A stretch of 64,000 bases of DNA from Yoonia vestfoldensis (GTDB lineage Bacteria; Pseudomonadota; Alphaproteobacteria; Rhodobacterales; Rhodobacteraceae): positions 682,001-746,000 of the forward strand of contig NZ_CP021431.1 in assembly GCF_002158905.1 (NCBI RefSeq), in the 5' to 3' direction. The notes beneath the pieces are model-generated. The model ran no database searches. It was not told the origin of the DNA and worked only from the letters and a program-made list of their open reading frames with translations. The first letter of the stretch is position 1. The number at the start of each line of letters is the position of its first letter. Made by a program: the position numbers and the translations under genes. Shown here piece after piece: positions 45,852-52,538 of this stretch.

Positions 45852-46478
45852 CTAGCCACGCTGCTCTACGAGGTCTCCGTCGTCTGCCGCATACGCTGCC
45901 TGTTGTGCCTGTAATGCCTCATGTGCTTGCCTAAGCCAGATTGGGCTGGCTGCCCTTTCAATGCGCTTTTGCTGAGCGTCATGCTCGTATTTAGCCATTT
46001 CAGCCAAATCGATGCTGTGCCAACTGATCCCGTCCAACCATGTGGCGCTGCCCATGCGCCAATATTCGCGCGTGCAATACTCGGCAGCCTTCCATCTGTT
46101 GATAACCGGTGTGATCCAGTTTTTGGCCAAAGGCGCTGTTTGCGCGTGATGCTGCGCCCAGATCGCGTTCAGCACAGTACAGGTGCGTTCCGTGTTGGTG
46201 GTGGGGGATTTCAGAAGGAAATGAATATGAAAGTTATCGCTGTCGCTGCCCTCATGCGCAAAACACCAACGCGGCACACGCACACCCTGTCGCTCAGCGG
46301 CATGGCCAAAGAACACACGGTCTGCCCTGTTCCAGTAGCTGCGCAGCAGCTTGGTGGCTGAGGTTCTGCCGATGTGTCTGCCGTTGACGAACTTGAGCGT
46401 GCCAAACACGTCCCAGTCGTGCGCCAGCAGATTGTCGATCAAAGCTCTGCGTTCCTGTTTGCGCTGCGCATATGTCAT
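45852..46478 (-). CDS. Candidate HUH-type replication or nicking protein
   Basis: The 208 residues show three motifs in the order and spacing of HUH endonucleases: motif I DVFGTLKF (about 23-30), motif II FHIHFLLK with the His-hydrophobic-His pair at 84-86, and motif III AAEYCTREYW with Tyr 134 and Tyr 139. The tail (about 160-208) is helical and Gln/Ala-rich. AGGAGGAAG precedes the ATG. It is the last gene of the seven-gene minus-strand operon. Family assignment is by motif reading only; another nucleic-acid enzyme or chance match is possible. Confidence 0.6.
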   Translation of the reverse strand: MTYAQRKQERRALIDNLLAHDWDVFGTLKFVNGRHIGRTSATKLLRSYWNRADRVFFGHAAERQGVRVPRWCFAHEGSDSDNFHIHFLLKSPTTNTERTCTVLNAIWAQHHAQTAPLAKNWITPVINRWKAAEYCTREYWRMGSATWLDGISWHSIDLAEMAKYEHDAQQKRIERAASPIWLRQAHEALQAQQAAYAADDGDLVEQRG

Positions 46479-46536
46479 GCACTTCCTCCTCGTGTATTTA
46501 TCAACGAGGGGCAGATGCTGGCGACAACTTGGCGGT

Positions 46537-46944
46537 TCAGTTTATTTTTAGACCGGCAGTGTGGGTGGGGACAGCGCGATCATATGCCCTCATCTTGCAG
46601 TCTTTTGGGCCACACTCCATCGGCGGCAGCTCACTATAGCCATTAAGCACGTAGAGCTGGACCTCTTCATCAAGCTGATCCCACATACCAAAAAAGGCAT
46701 TGCGCTCCTCAGATGTCATCTCTGTGGATGCTGCCTGAATGGCCTCGCTGAGATGCTGCGCCACACGATCTTCCATGTCGCCAAAACAGGCAGTTTCCCG
46801 ACGCAGACAGCAGTCAACGGCCCTTAACACCTGCAACTCAGCTGCATAGAAAGGAGCCTGCGAGCGCCACAACACGGGCAGGCCTGATGCTTCGAGCAAA
46901 TCAGCCACGTCATCATCAATCACGATGTTTACTTTCTGAGGCAC
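46537..46944 (-). CDS. Hypothetical protein (135 aa)
   Basis: Starts with GTG (MPQKVNIVIDDDVADLLEAS), AGGGG upstream. The N-terminus looks like a short ribbon or antitoxin-like DNA-binding start (KVNIVIDDDVADLLEASGLP), then a Cys-containing helical part (LRAVDCCLRRETACFGDMED) and an acidic middle (EEVQLYVLNGYSEL). No family recognised. It lies 58 bases upstream of the HUH-like gene and 36 bases downstream of the 241-aa gene. Confidence 0.7.
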   Translation of the reverse strand: MPQKVNIVIDDDVADLLEASGLPVLWRSQAPFYAAELQVLRAVDCCLRRETACFGDMEDRVAQHLSEAIQAASTEMTSEERNAFFGMWDQLDEEVQLYVLNGYSELPPMECGPKDCKMRAYDRAVPTHTAGLKIN

Positions 46945-46980
46945 AGCGCCCCTGTATATGCCCAGCCTGACCGCTATCGG

Positions 46981-47706
46981 TCAGACCACAAGTTCCGGCA
47001 TTTTCTTTTGGATCACAGAAACCGCTGGTTGAAGGCTTCCGGCAACATCACAAAGCGAGGTCAGTTTTGTGAAATTCAACTCACCACCGTGATCCAGATA
47101 TTCGCAGATAGCGCGGAGGTGCTTGATCAGCAAGGCGTGCCTATTCTTATCTTCAAACTGATCCGCGATCGAGGCTCCATAATGAAACCAAGGCGCATAA
47201 ATTTGAAGCTCAGTGGCCAGAGCAGCAGCATTCGTGCGAAACACAGTCTCGGAAAATGCACCCAGCCTGATGCCTCGGACCGCTCCGTGTAAGTACATCA
47301 TCAAGGAGTAGTGTTCGACGTCAGGCAGATCGATCTTACAATCAAACTCGACATAATCACATGAGTGATCAAAAATTTCTTTGGATGCATGTTTCTCAAA
47401 GATCGTCTTCAACGGTTCTGGAAACTCAATGCGGATTGACGTTGAGATAATCCCAGCCCTGCCACCGTGGTCCGGCAGATTGATAACAGTGAGACTGCCT
47501 TCATCCCAGACAATACAATTGCCAAAATCGTGACTTTGGAACACGTCAGCCTGAAATCCAGTTATCATAGATGTGTATGGATTGGGATCATCGTCGCTAT
47601 AGGTAAAGCAGAACTCGGCATCTAAATTTATGATGCACATCCAATCACGGATCATTTGATCCAAGACCGCATTTAGCTTTATCACTCCAGTGCTGTGATT
47701 GTTCAT
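46981..47706 (-). CDS. Hypothetical protein (241 aa)
   Basis: Acidic, mixed alpha/beta sequence with aromatic-rich segments (NLDAEFCFTYSDDDPNPYTS, YAPWFHYGASIADQFEDKNR) and no signal peptide or membrane helix. No domain recognised. The ATG overlaps the stop of the 100-aa gene (ATGA), so it is translated with the rest of the operon. Confidence 0.75.
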   Translation of the reverse strand: MNNHSTGVIKLNAVLDQMIRDWMCIINLDAEFCFTYSDDDPNPYTSMITGFQADVFQSHDFGNCIVWDEGSLTVINLPDHGGRAGIISTSIRIEFPEPLKTIFEKHASKEIFDHSCDYVEFDCKIDLPDVEHYSLMMYLHGAVRGIRLGAFSETVFRTNAAALATELQIYAPWFHYGASIADQFEDKNRHALLIKHLRAICEYLDHGGELNFTKLTSLCDVAGSLQPAVSVIQKKMPELVV

Positions 47707-48005
47707 TTCGAAACACCTCGCACGTAGTTTTCGAGATACTGAAACTGCTCATGTACAGACATTTGGTGCCATTGATCTGCAAAGACTGAGCCCGCTTCAC
47801 GCGAGAGATTTTCGTGGATAGAGCGATCGATTGCATGAATGAGATCACTTTCAAGGTGGTCCAGCATGTCGTGGAACGGGTTCACCGCCTCATATTCATC
47901 CGCCAAGGTGCTTACAGCTTGGCGCTTATAAACAAGCTCGCGTACATCAGCGTTCATCACCTGCGAAAGCCCCTTTAGCTCCAACATCAATGTTTGCCTA
48001 TCCAT
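47703..48005 (-). CDS. Hypothetical protein (100 aa)
   Basis: From Met 48005 the protein is helical and acidic (MDRQTLMLELKGLSQVMNAD, then YEAVNPFHDMLDHLESDLIH). The longer frame to 48221 is rejected, since its extra part is the shadow of the 77-aa gene. It overlaps that gene by 8 bases. It ends FADQWHQMSVHEQFQYLENY..., which parallels the end of the 77-aa protein (FAARWPTLTADEQIQICTML), so the two may be related. Confidence 0.7.
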   Translation of the reverse strand: MDRQTLMLELKGLSQVMNADVRELVYKRQAVSTLADEYEAVNPFHDMLDHLESDLIHAIDRSIHENLSREAGSVFADQWHQMSVHEQFQYLENYVRGVSK

Positions 48006-48231
48006 GATCGTTCTCCAGCATGGTGCAGATTTGGATTTGTTCATCTGCGGTGAGTGTGGGCCAACGTGCAGCAAAGGCACGGGCTTGGTTTTCGGCGAGG
48101 ATCGCTTCAGCGAGCGGCACAAACTCTGCTTTTGGCGTGTTTGAGGTTTTGGCGGCAGTGATGACTTCGCGGAGCCCATAGAGCTCAAACAGCCGAAACT
48201 CTGTTCGCATATCCTTGGCATGCTCGGTCAT
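47998..48231 (-). CDS. Hypothetical protein (77 aa)
   Basis: Starts MTEHAKDMRTEFRLFELYGL, helical, no Cys-rich or membrane segment. ATGA overlap with the AAA+ ATPase gene upstream. Its C-terminal segment FAARWPTLTADEQIQICTML resembles that of the 100-aa neighbour, suggesting a shared helical motif. Function unknown. Confidence 0.7.
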   Translation of the reverse strand: MTEHAKDMRTEFRLFELYGLREVITAAKTSNTPKAEFVPLAEAILAENQARAFAARWPTLTADEQIQICTMLENDHG

Positions 48232-48926
48232 GGCGTGCCCCCTGACGCTTGGTTCAGGATGCTGGCCACTGTGCGAGGCTGAGCGGAGGCTGCAGGGGCA
48301 AATTGCCGTGCGGCATCGACTTGCTCTTCGAGGTAATCGATAAAGTCGCGTGCATCGCCCGCAAAGTTTGCCATGAGCTGCTGCACAATTGTGGTCGTGA
48401 CGTTTGCACCCTCAGCGGTCAGGATCGCTTGGGCACGCGGCACCCAATCCATAGGCGCGGGTTTTTTGACTTCCACACAGCGCAAGCGGCTCTGAAGGGC
48501 AGGCTTCAGCTTTTTGATGTAATTGGTGCTGGCAAGAAGCTGCACGCTCTTATGCTGTTCGATGAAGGTGCGGGTTTTGCCCGGCAAGGCATCCTCGATC
48601 TCATCGATTTCATCAGCCACAATGATTGCAGGCGTACCCACAGGCCACATCTGCATCTGGGCCATGTTCAGCATTTTGTCATAAATGCCTTTATTGGCAT
48701 CCGCGCCGTTCACGGTGAAGTCCTTGCATTCAATGCCTGCTTGGGCAAACTGTGTTTCTGCGATCAAGCGCAGGGCTTCTGACTTACCCGTTCCGGGTGC
48801 GCCATAGAGCAACAGTGGCTTAGAGGGGCGGGAATGGGCATAGCGATCAATGATCGCGGCGACGGTAGGATCGGCAAAAACTAGGTCATGCACAGACCGT
48901 GGCCTGTGACGTTCAGCGAAGGTCAT
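48228..48926 (-). CDS. AAA+ ATPase, RFC/DnaX clamp-loader-like
   Basis: The 232 residues start MTFAERHRPRSVHDLVFADP, like RFC box II. They contain Walker A GAPGTGKS (42-49), Walker B IIVADEIDEI (101-110), sensor 1 LLASTN (Asn about 135), an SRC-like LQSRLRC with the arginine finger (about 147) and a sensor-2/lid region (about 165-205: VTTTIVQQLMANFAGDARDF). This is shorter than full clamp loaders (usually 300+ aa) and lacks the collar domain, as for some phage and plasmid AAA+ proteins. It is the second gene of the operon, so a role in the element's replication is likely but inferred. Confidence 0.85.
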   Translation of the reverse strand: MTFAERHRPRSVHDLVFADPTVAAIIDRYAHSRPSKPLLLYGAPGTGKSEALRLIAETQFAQAGIECKDFTVNGADANKGIYDKMLNMAQMQMWPVGTPAIIVADEIDEIEDALPGKTRTFIEQHKSVQLLASTNYIKKLKPALQSRLRCVEVKKPAPMDWVPRAQAILTAEGANVTTTIVQQLMANFAGDARDFIDYLEEQVDAARQFAPAASAQPRTVASILNQASGGTP

Positions 48927-48997
48927 GGGGTATCCTTTCGGGGGGAAGAGGGCTTGCGCTGCGGGACGTATTTACTCACGCCCCGCAACGAAGTTGA

Positions 48998-49789
48998 TCA
49001 TTCGGCTGCTGTGATGGCAGAGTCCGTGATGCGCACCTTGTGCGACATTGACGCAAAGAGCTTGGGCGCGAAGGTTTTGACATCCTCTGTACGCCGCTTG
49101 GCAACATCAGCTGCTTCAAGACCTTTCTGATCATCCTGTGCTTTTTGATCGAGATACTTGCCCGATGCGATCAGCACCGTATCGATCACCTTGGCATCGT
49201 TGTTGCCAAACAGGAGATCACCCGTGCCATCAGGATTGCAGCGGATAAGACCAACAACATAGTCCTCATCATATTCGCTGTTGGGTTGGATAAATTCCGG
49301 CAGAGGAAAAGACGCGACTGGGATGCGGGCCATATTGAGGCCCATAACAGCCATTTGCTTGTAATCCTCGGCAGTCATCGTCTTGCCATCTTTGATCTTT
49401 GACGTGCGGCGCACTTCTTCAACACCACCGCATTCCTCAATGTAGCTGGTCAAAGATTGGTCAGCAGGCTTAAGATCATAGGCAATGCCCAAGATCTTGG
49501 CATAGGCCTGTTCACGGTTGCCCTCTTTCCCGAACACGTAGCGGATCACCTTCAATCCAAGGCTTGTGTTGGAGCGGGGCTTCATCGCGCGGTCAGTCAG
49601 CAAAGCATTCAACGTGCGGCGCTTGGCTGTGTCTTCCTTCATCTCCACGAAGACAGCGAAGCAACGCTCAAGAATTGCATAGAGCTCTTCATTGGCAGCT
49701 TTGAGTGACCCGTCTTCCCAGACCGCCCGTGCATGGGCAATCTGATCGAGGGTGGTCTCCAGCGTTTTGCGATAATCATTTTGAGACAT
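48998..49789 (-). CDS. Hypothetical protein (263 aa), first gene of the operon
   Basis: Helical N-terminal half (MSQNDYRKTLETTLDQIAHA, then a segment NALLTDRAMKPRSNTSLGLK) and a mixed C-terminal half (EDYVVGLIRCNPDGTGDLLF). AAAGGA precedes the ATG. No family recognised. It heads the minus-strand operon, 71 bases upstream of the AAA+ ATPase, and is divergent from the gene at 49905. Because of the operon I suspect a replication accessory protein, but nothing in the sequence proves it. Confidence 0.8.
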   Translation of the reverse strand: MSQNDYRKTLETTLDQIAHARAVWEDGSLKAANEELYAILERCFAVFVEMKEDTAKRRTLNALLTDRAMKPRSNTSLGLKVIRYVFGKEGNREQAYAKILGIAYDLKPADQSLTSYIEECGGVEEVRRTSKIKDGKTMTAEDYKQMAVMGLNMARIPVASFPLPEFIQPNSEYDEDYVVGLIRCNPDGTGDLLFGNNDAKVIDTVLIASGKYLDQKAQDDQKGLEAADVAKRRTEDVKTFAPKLFASMSHKVRITDSAITAAE

Positions 49790-49904
49790 GTGATGTCCTT
49801 TTACAGATTGAGCTTGATGTGGCGCAGAGCCACGCGGACAGCCAACAGCGGGCTGATCTGTTCAATCTGTTCGACAAATGCTGATCTGGGACTAACTGAC
49901 GAAC

Positions 49905-50705
49905 ATGCAGAGCTTCATGGAGTCACGTCCAGATCATCAAGCATCTGGGTGTTTCTCCCAGTCTTCTTTTCAGTGCGCTCCCCCCAAAATACTTGCACAT
50001 CAAAAGGTTCGAAGCGCCCCAACACCCCCCTATAAAGGAGCGCCAGGGTACAAATGCTCCGTTTACTATTATTGGTGGCGCTTTTTGCAGCTGAGCTCAA
50101 ATTACGACCAAACCTGTAAACAAGGTGGCATAGGTCCCTGTTCAAAACTTTATGAAGATTTTGGCGATCTCTACAAAACAGGTTTCAATGAATGGTGGCA
50201 GGAACGGTGGCAAATCTTTGCTGAGCGGCCAGCAGTGACTATTGCAGATGGTCAATCTGCCACGGGTGACCCAGAAAGCCTTTTGACAATTCAGCTAGAT
50301 TTGAGCCGTGGCAAAGACGCAGTCATGCGTTCTTTTGAGGCGCTGCATTTGCAAATCCATTACCCCGAACGTATCGCGACAACATCACGTTCTACAGCCC
50401 GTTATGCTGTGTTTTCGCGTCCCATTCTGATGACATTGCATCGTCAGCTGCAAATTTATAGACACAAGACCCGCGATCCAAATGCCACTGATGCTGAAAT
50501 CGCAGACCGCGTTGGCATTACCGTAAACAATCGCCTCGAAGGTCTAACAGAGCGGCAACTGATCAAAGCTGGCATCTCAACAGATCAGCTTCATGCCAAC
50601 ATGCGCAGGGCGAAAAATCGCGTGGTTCAGCGCGACTATCGAATGGCGTGCAGTCTCATCAAGAACGCTGAGCAAGGGATATTCCCCAAAGCTGACACAC
50701 GCTAG
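49905..50705 (+). CDS. Hypothetical protein with YYYWWRFL motif, start uncertain
   Basis: The conserved-looking part starts at about 50060 with SVYYYWWRFLQLSSNYDQ, then CKQGGIGPCSKLYEDFGDLY and FNEWWQERWQIFAERP; the C-terminal half is a likely helix-rich DNA-binding part (DPNATDAEIADRVGITVNNR). Similar YYxWWxxL...DFGD...WW proteins occur on many proteobacterial elements, function unknown to me. The first ~50 residues (to 50050) do not look coding. The SD-like AAAGGAG at 50034-50040 precedes an ATG at 50054 that is out of frame with this ORF. Confidence 0.7.
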   Translation: MQSFMESRPDHQASGCFSQSSFQCAPPKILAHQKVRSAPTPPYKGAPGYKCSVYYYWWRFLQLSSNYDQTCKQGGIGPCSKLYEDFGDLYKTGFNEWWQERWQIFAERPAVTIADGQSATGDPESLLTIQLDLSRGKDAVMRSFEALHLQIHYPERIATTSRSTARYAVFSRPILMTLHRQLQIYRHKTRDPNATDAEIADRVGITVNNRLEGLTERQLIKAGISTDQLHANMRRAKNRVVQRDYRMACSLIKNAEQGIFPKADTR

Positions 50706-51001
50706 GCGTCAGTGCATCAGCGAGATTCCATCTATGCGCTAGCGATGAGAATCTAACATATTGATTCTAAATGATTAAAAATAGTAACACAGTGTTTTTA
50801 AACACTGTGTTCTTGAGAGTAAACTTAATCACTGTGTTCTGCGAAGTAAACGCGAACACTGTGTTTCACCTGTAAAGTGCCGCAGAAAATCACGATAGCA
50901 GGTCCCGTATAGACCGGCATGCCAAGACGCTTGCCACACTGTCATGGCATCGCTGCGATATCGGATAAATATTTGTGAACGTTGGATATTTAGGAGGCTA
51001 C
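50706..51001 (+). promoter_or_regulatory. Iteron-bearing regulatory region
   Basis: 296 bases with no gene. It contains the 27-bp repeats (separate entry) and an AT-rich stretch before them (50755-50800). The downstream gene at 51002 has AGGAGG 3 to 9 bases upstream of its ATG, so the promoter is very likely here, close to or overlapped by the repeats. Confidence 0.55.
50786..50865 (+). repeat. Iteron-like array, 27-bp period
   Basis: CACTGTGTT starts at 50803, 50830 and 50857, exactly 27 bases apart. Between copies 1-2 and 2-3 the spacers share CT....AGTAAAC. An inverted copy AACACAGTGTT (50786-50796) faces copy 1 and forms a palindrome with it. Likely binding sites for an element-encoded protein (replication initiator or autoregulator). 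Confidence 0.8.
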
Positions 51002-51328
51002 ATGAGCGTAATGCTACTTGAACACATGAGAGATGAGCTGATTGGGAGCGGCGCTGTGCGTAACACGCCGGAGTTTTGTCGAGCATGGCTTGGACGCAGT
51101 GAGGGATATATTCGGACGCTGCGCAATCATGGCACTGGGCCTAGTGTGGAGACACTGGCCATCTGTGCCCACAAGCTTGGCCACTATGCCGATCGACTGC
51201 GTGGCAGTGGCAAGTGCGATCATGCTGCAATGGCTGCTCAGTTTGATCGGCTGAAATCGCTCTGTGACCAAGCCATTGCCCGTCAGGCTGAGGCTGTTTG
51301 GCGAGACCCAGAAAGGATGTCGGCATGA
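51002..51328 (+). CDS. Small DUF6626-like HTH-type protein
   Basis: The 108 residues from MSVMLLEHMRDELIGSGAVR contain NTPEFCRAWLGRSEGYIRTL, which fits a helix-turn-helix-like part (about 20-50), then VETLAICAHKLGHYADRLRG and a helical tail. This resembles DUF6626-type proteins; the match is from memory. AGGAGG is 3 bases upstream of the codon before ATG. The gene lies 137 bases after the iterons, so it is a candidate for the protein that binds them. Confidence 0.75.
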   Translation: MSVMLLEHMRDELIGSGAVRNTPEFCRAWLGRSEGYIRTLRNHGTGPSVETLAICAHKLGHYADRLRGSGKCDHAAMAAQFDRLKSLCDQAIARQAEAVWRDPERMSA

Positions 51329-51459
51329 CGATGTGTCCGAAATGGGTCCTGCTGGCCAAAAAATCTGCCGCGCGGAATTTTCTAGGCCAGTACTTTTCAA
51401 GTCAGGCTGGTGATTTGGCATCACCTAACATTTGGCAGGACACTGATGCTGGTCAGTGA
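51325..51459 (+). CDS. Small ORF (44 aa), overlapping
   Basis: Starts on the ATGA overlap with the previous gene and reads MTMCPKWVLLAKKSAARNFL, ending TDAGQ. No motif. Support is only the overlap arrangement, so this may be a chance ORF. Confidence 0.35.
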   Translation: MTMCPKWVLLAKKSAARNFLGQYFSSQAGDLASPNIWQDTDAGQ

Positions 51460-51607
51460 GATCGTTGACGAGGCTGTTTGGAGATACCATCCAAAGCCTA
51501 AGCCTTTGCCCATCCCGACGCAAACAAAAGCCAAGGCTCGCCCCAAGCCAAAGCCGCGCCACAAACCACGCCCGTTTAGCGAACCCAAGCCTGATGATTT
51601 GAGCTGA
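51446..51607 (+). CDS. Small Lys/Pro-rich ORF (53 aa)
   Basis: Reads MLVSEIVDEAVWRYHPKPKP and then alternating Lys/Pro/Arg (PIPTQTKAKARPKPKPRHKP), ending PDDLS. Very basic with strong KPKP periodicity, as in nucleic-acid- or wall-binding tails. Overlaps the previous small ORF by 14 bases in another frame and the next by 1 base. GGCAGGA lies upstream. Confidence 0.45.
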   Translation: MLVSEIVDEAVWRYHPKPKPLPIPTQTKAKARPKPKPRHKPRPFSEPKPDDLS

Positions 51608-51759
51608 TGGCGTCTACGACACGCTGCATGGGCCCTGTGTGGGGTGGATGGTGGTCAATGCAGGTCCATAAGCGTTACACTTGGGTTGATGCAGCACGCG
51701 GCTCTTACAGCTATTCTCCACACATCCTTCGATTTTATCGCACAAAAACAATTTCTTGA
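51607..51759 (+). CDS. Small Trp-rich ORF (50 aa)
   Basis: Starts on a TGATG overlap with the Lys/Pro-rich ORF and reads MASTTRCMGPVWGGWWSMQV, ending FYRTKTIS. No family recognised. Supported only by the overlap chain. The stop is 43 bases from the stop of the convergent regulator gene. Confidence 0.3.
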   Translation: MASTTRCMGPVWGGWWSMQVHKRYTWVDAARGSYSYSPHILRFYRTKTIS

Positions 51760-51802
51760 CTGATCCAGAAACAGGCTATGCTGCGATACTCAGTCTGCAT
51801 GG

Positions 51803-52366
51803 TTAAGCAACACTGCCACGTTTTATTTTTTCTTTAATCTCATCTTCGTTCAGTGCCAATGGTTGGAAGGCAAACCCTTTTTGGCGCGCTGTTTGTTTTG
51901 CATGATCAATTTCATCGGGGAGTAATTGCTCAAGTGCATGCGTTACAGTGACATAGTTTTCCAGCATCTCTCTCAGCATAAGGGCGGGCCCCGATTTATC
52001 ACCCGGCGCAAAGTCTTTTAAATGCCATCGCTGGACATCCAATTGCTCAATGATCCCTATCTCTTCTAGTTTTTTGAGCTTGCGGCGAACTGTCGCGCGA
52101 TTGATTCCCGTGAACTGCGATATCTCATAAACTGACGTTGTATAGCCTTTGTGCTCATTGATTTGTCGAATGACATTATCAGACAAATTATGACGCTCAA
52201 TGTATGCAAACCAATCTGGCCGGGTTCGCAATACGACTGCAAAACCAATCAATCCAAGGTCTAAATCGTTGCCCAAATACCTTGCGATGGTCTGGAGTGA
52301 ACCATAGGTCAGCTTGGCTACTCCTAGAGCAACCAAATTCATTGTTTTTGGGTCTGTACTCAGCAT
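51803..52366 (-). CDS. Winged-helix transcriptional regulator
   Basis: The 187 residues have an N-terminal part with TIARYLGNDLDLGLIGFAVVLRT, a winged-helix DNA-binding segment (about 80-120: TSVYEISQFTGINRATVRRK, LKKLEEIGIIEQLDV) and a helical C-terminus. AAGGAACG precedes the ATG. It is divergent from the 1962-residue surface protein, and two palindromes lie between them, which suggests control of that gene and of itself. Resembles MarR/IclR-type HTHs in the recognition helix only. Confidence 0.85.
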   Translation of the reverse strand: MLSTDPKTMNLVALGVAKLTYGSLQTIARYLGNDLDLGLIGFAVVLRTRPDWFAYIERHNLSDNVIRQINEHKGYTTSVYEISQFTGINRATVRRKLKKLEEIGIIEQLDVQRWHLKDFAPGDKSGPALMLREMLENYVTVTHALEQLLPDEIDHAKQTARQKGFAFQPLALNEDEIKEKIKRGSVA

Positions 52367-52431
52367 GGCGTCGTTCCTTATGCGTTTTTATGTTCTACCG
52401 CCGTCGGATCCTTAGATAAGGCGGCCCATTG

Positions 52432-52471
52432 AAGTGAACAGGTTCACTTTGAACATGGCAAAAATTGCCAT
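52432..52471. promoter_or_regulatory. Two perfect palindromes in the divergent region
   Basis: AAGTGAAC-AG-GTTCACTT (52432-52449) and ATGGCA-AAAAT-TGCCAT (52455-52471), 5 bases apart. They are about 66 bases from the regulator start and 68 from the start of the large protein gene. Likely operators or a small hairpin pair. Confidence 0.7.
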
Positions 52472-52538
52472 CTTTCGCCTGTGACTGCGCTCAAGCATTT
52501 GTCGAGAGGTAAGCCCAGCCAGCTACTGGGTAGTCTTC

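Noticed and set aside
45752..45934. 60-codon plus-strand ORF at the end of the HUH-like gene
   Set aside because: Its second half is antisense to the HUH-like gene, and it has a Ser/Cys/Pro-rich, non-coding-like composition and no Shine-Dalgarno.
50786..50865. CRISPR array
   Set aside because: Only three units; the 27-bp period includes partly conserved spacers, and no cas genes exist. Iterons fit better.
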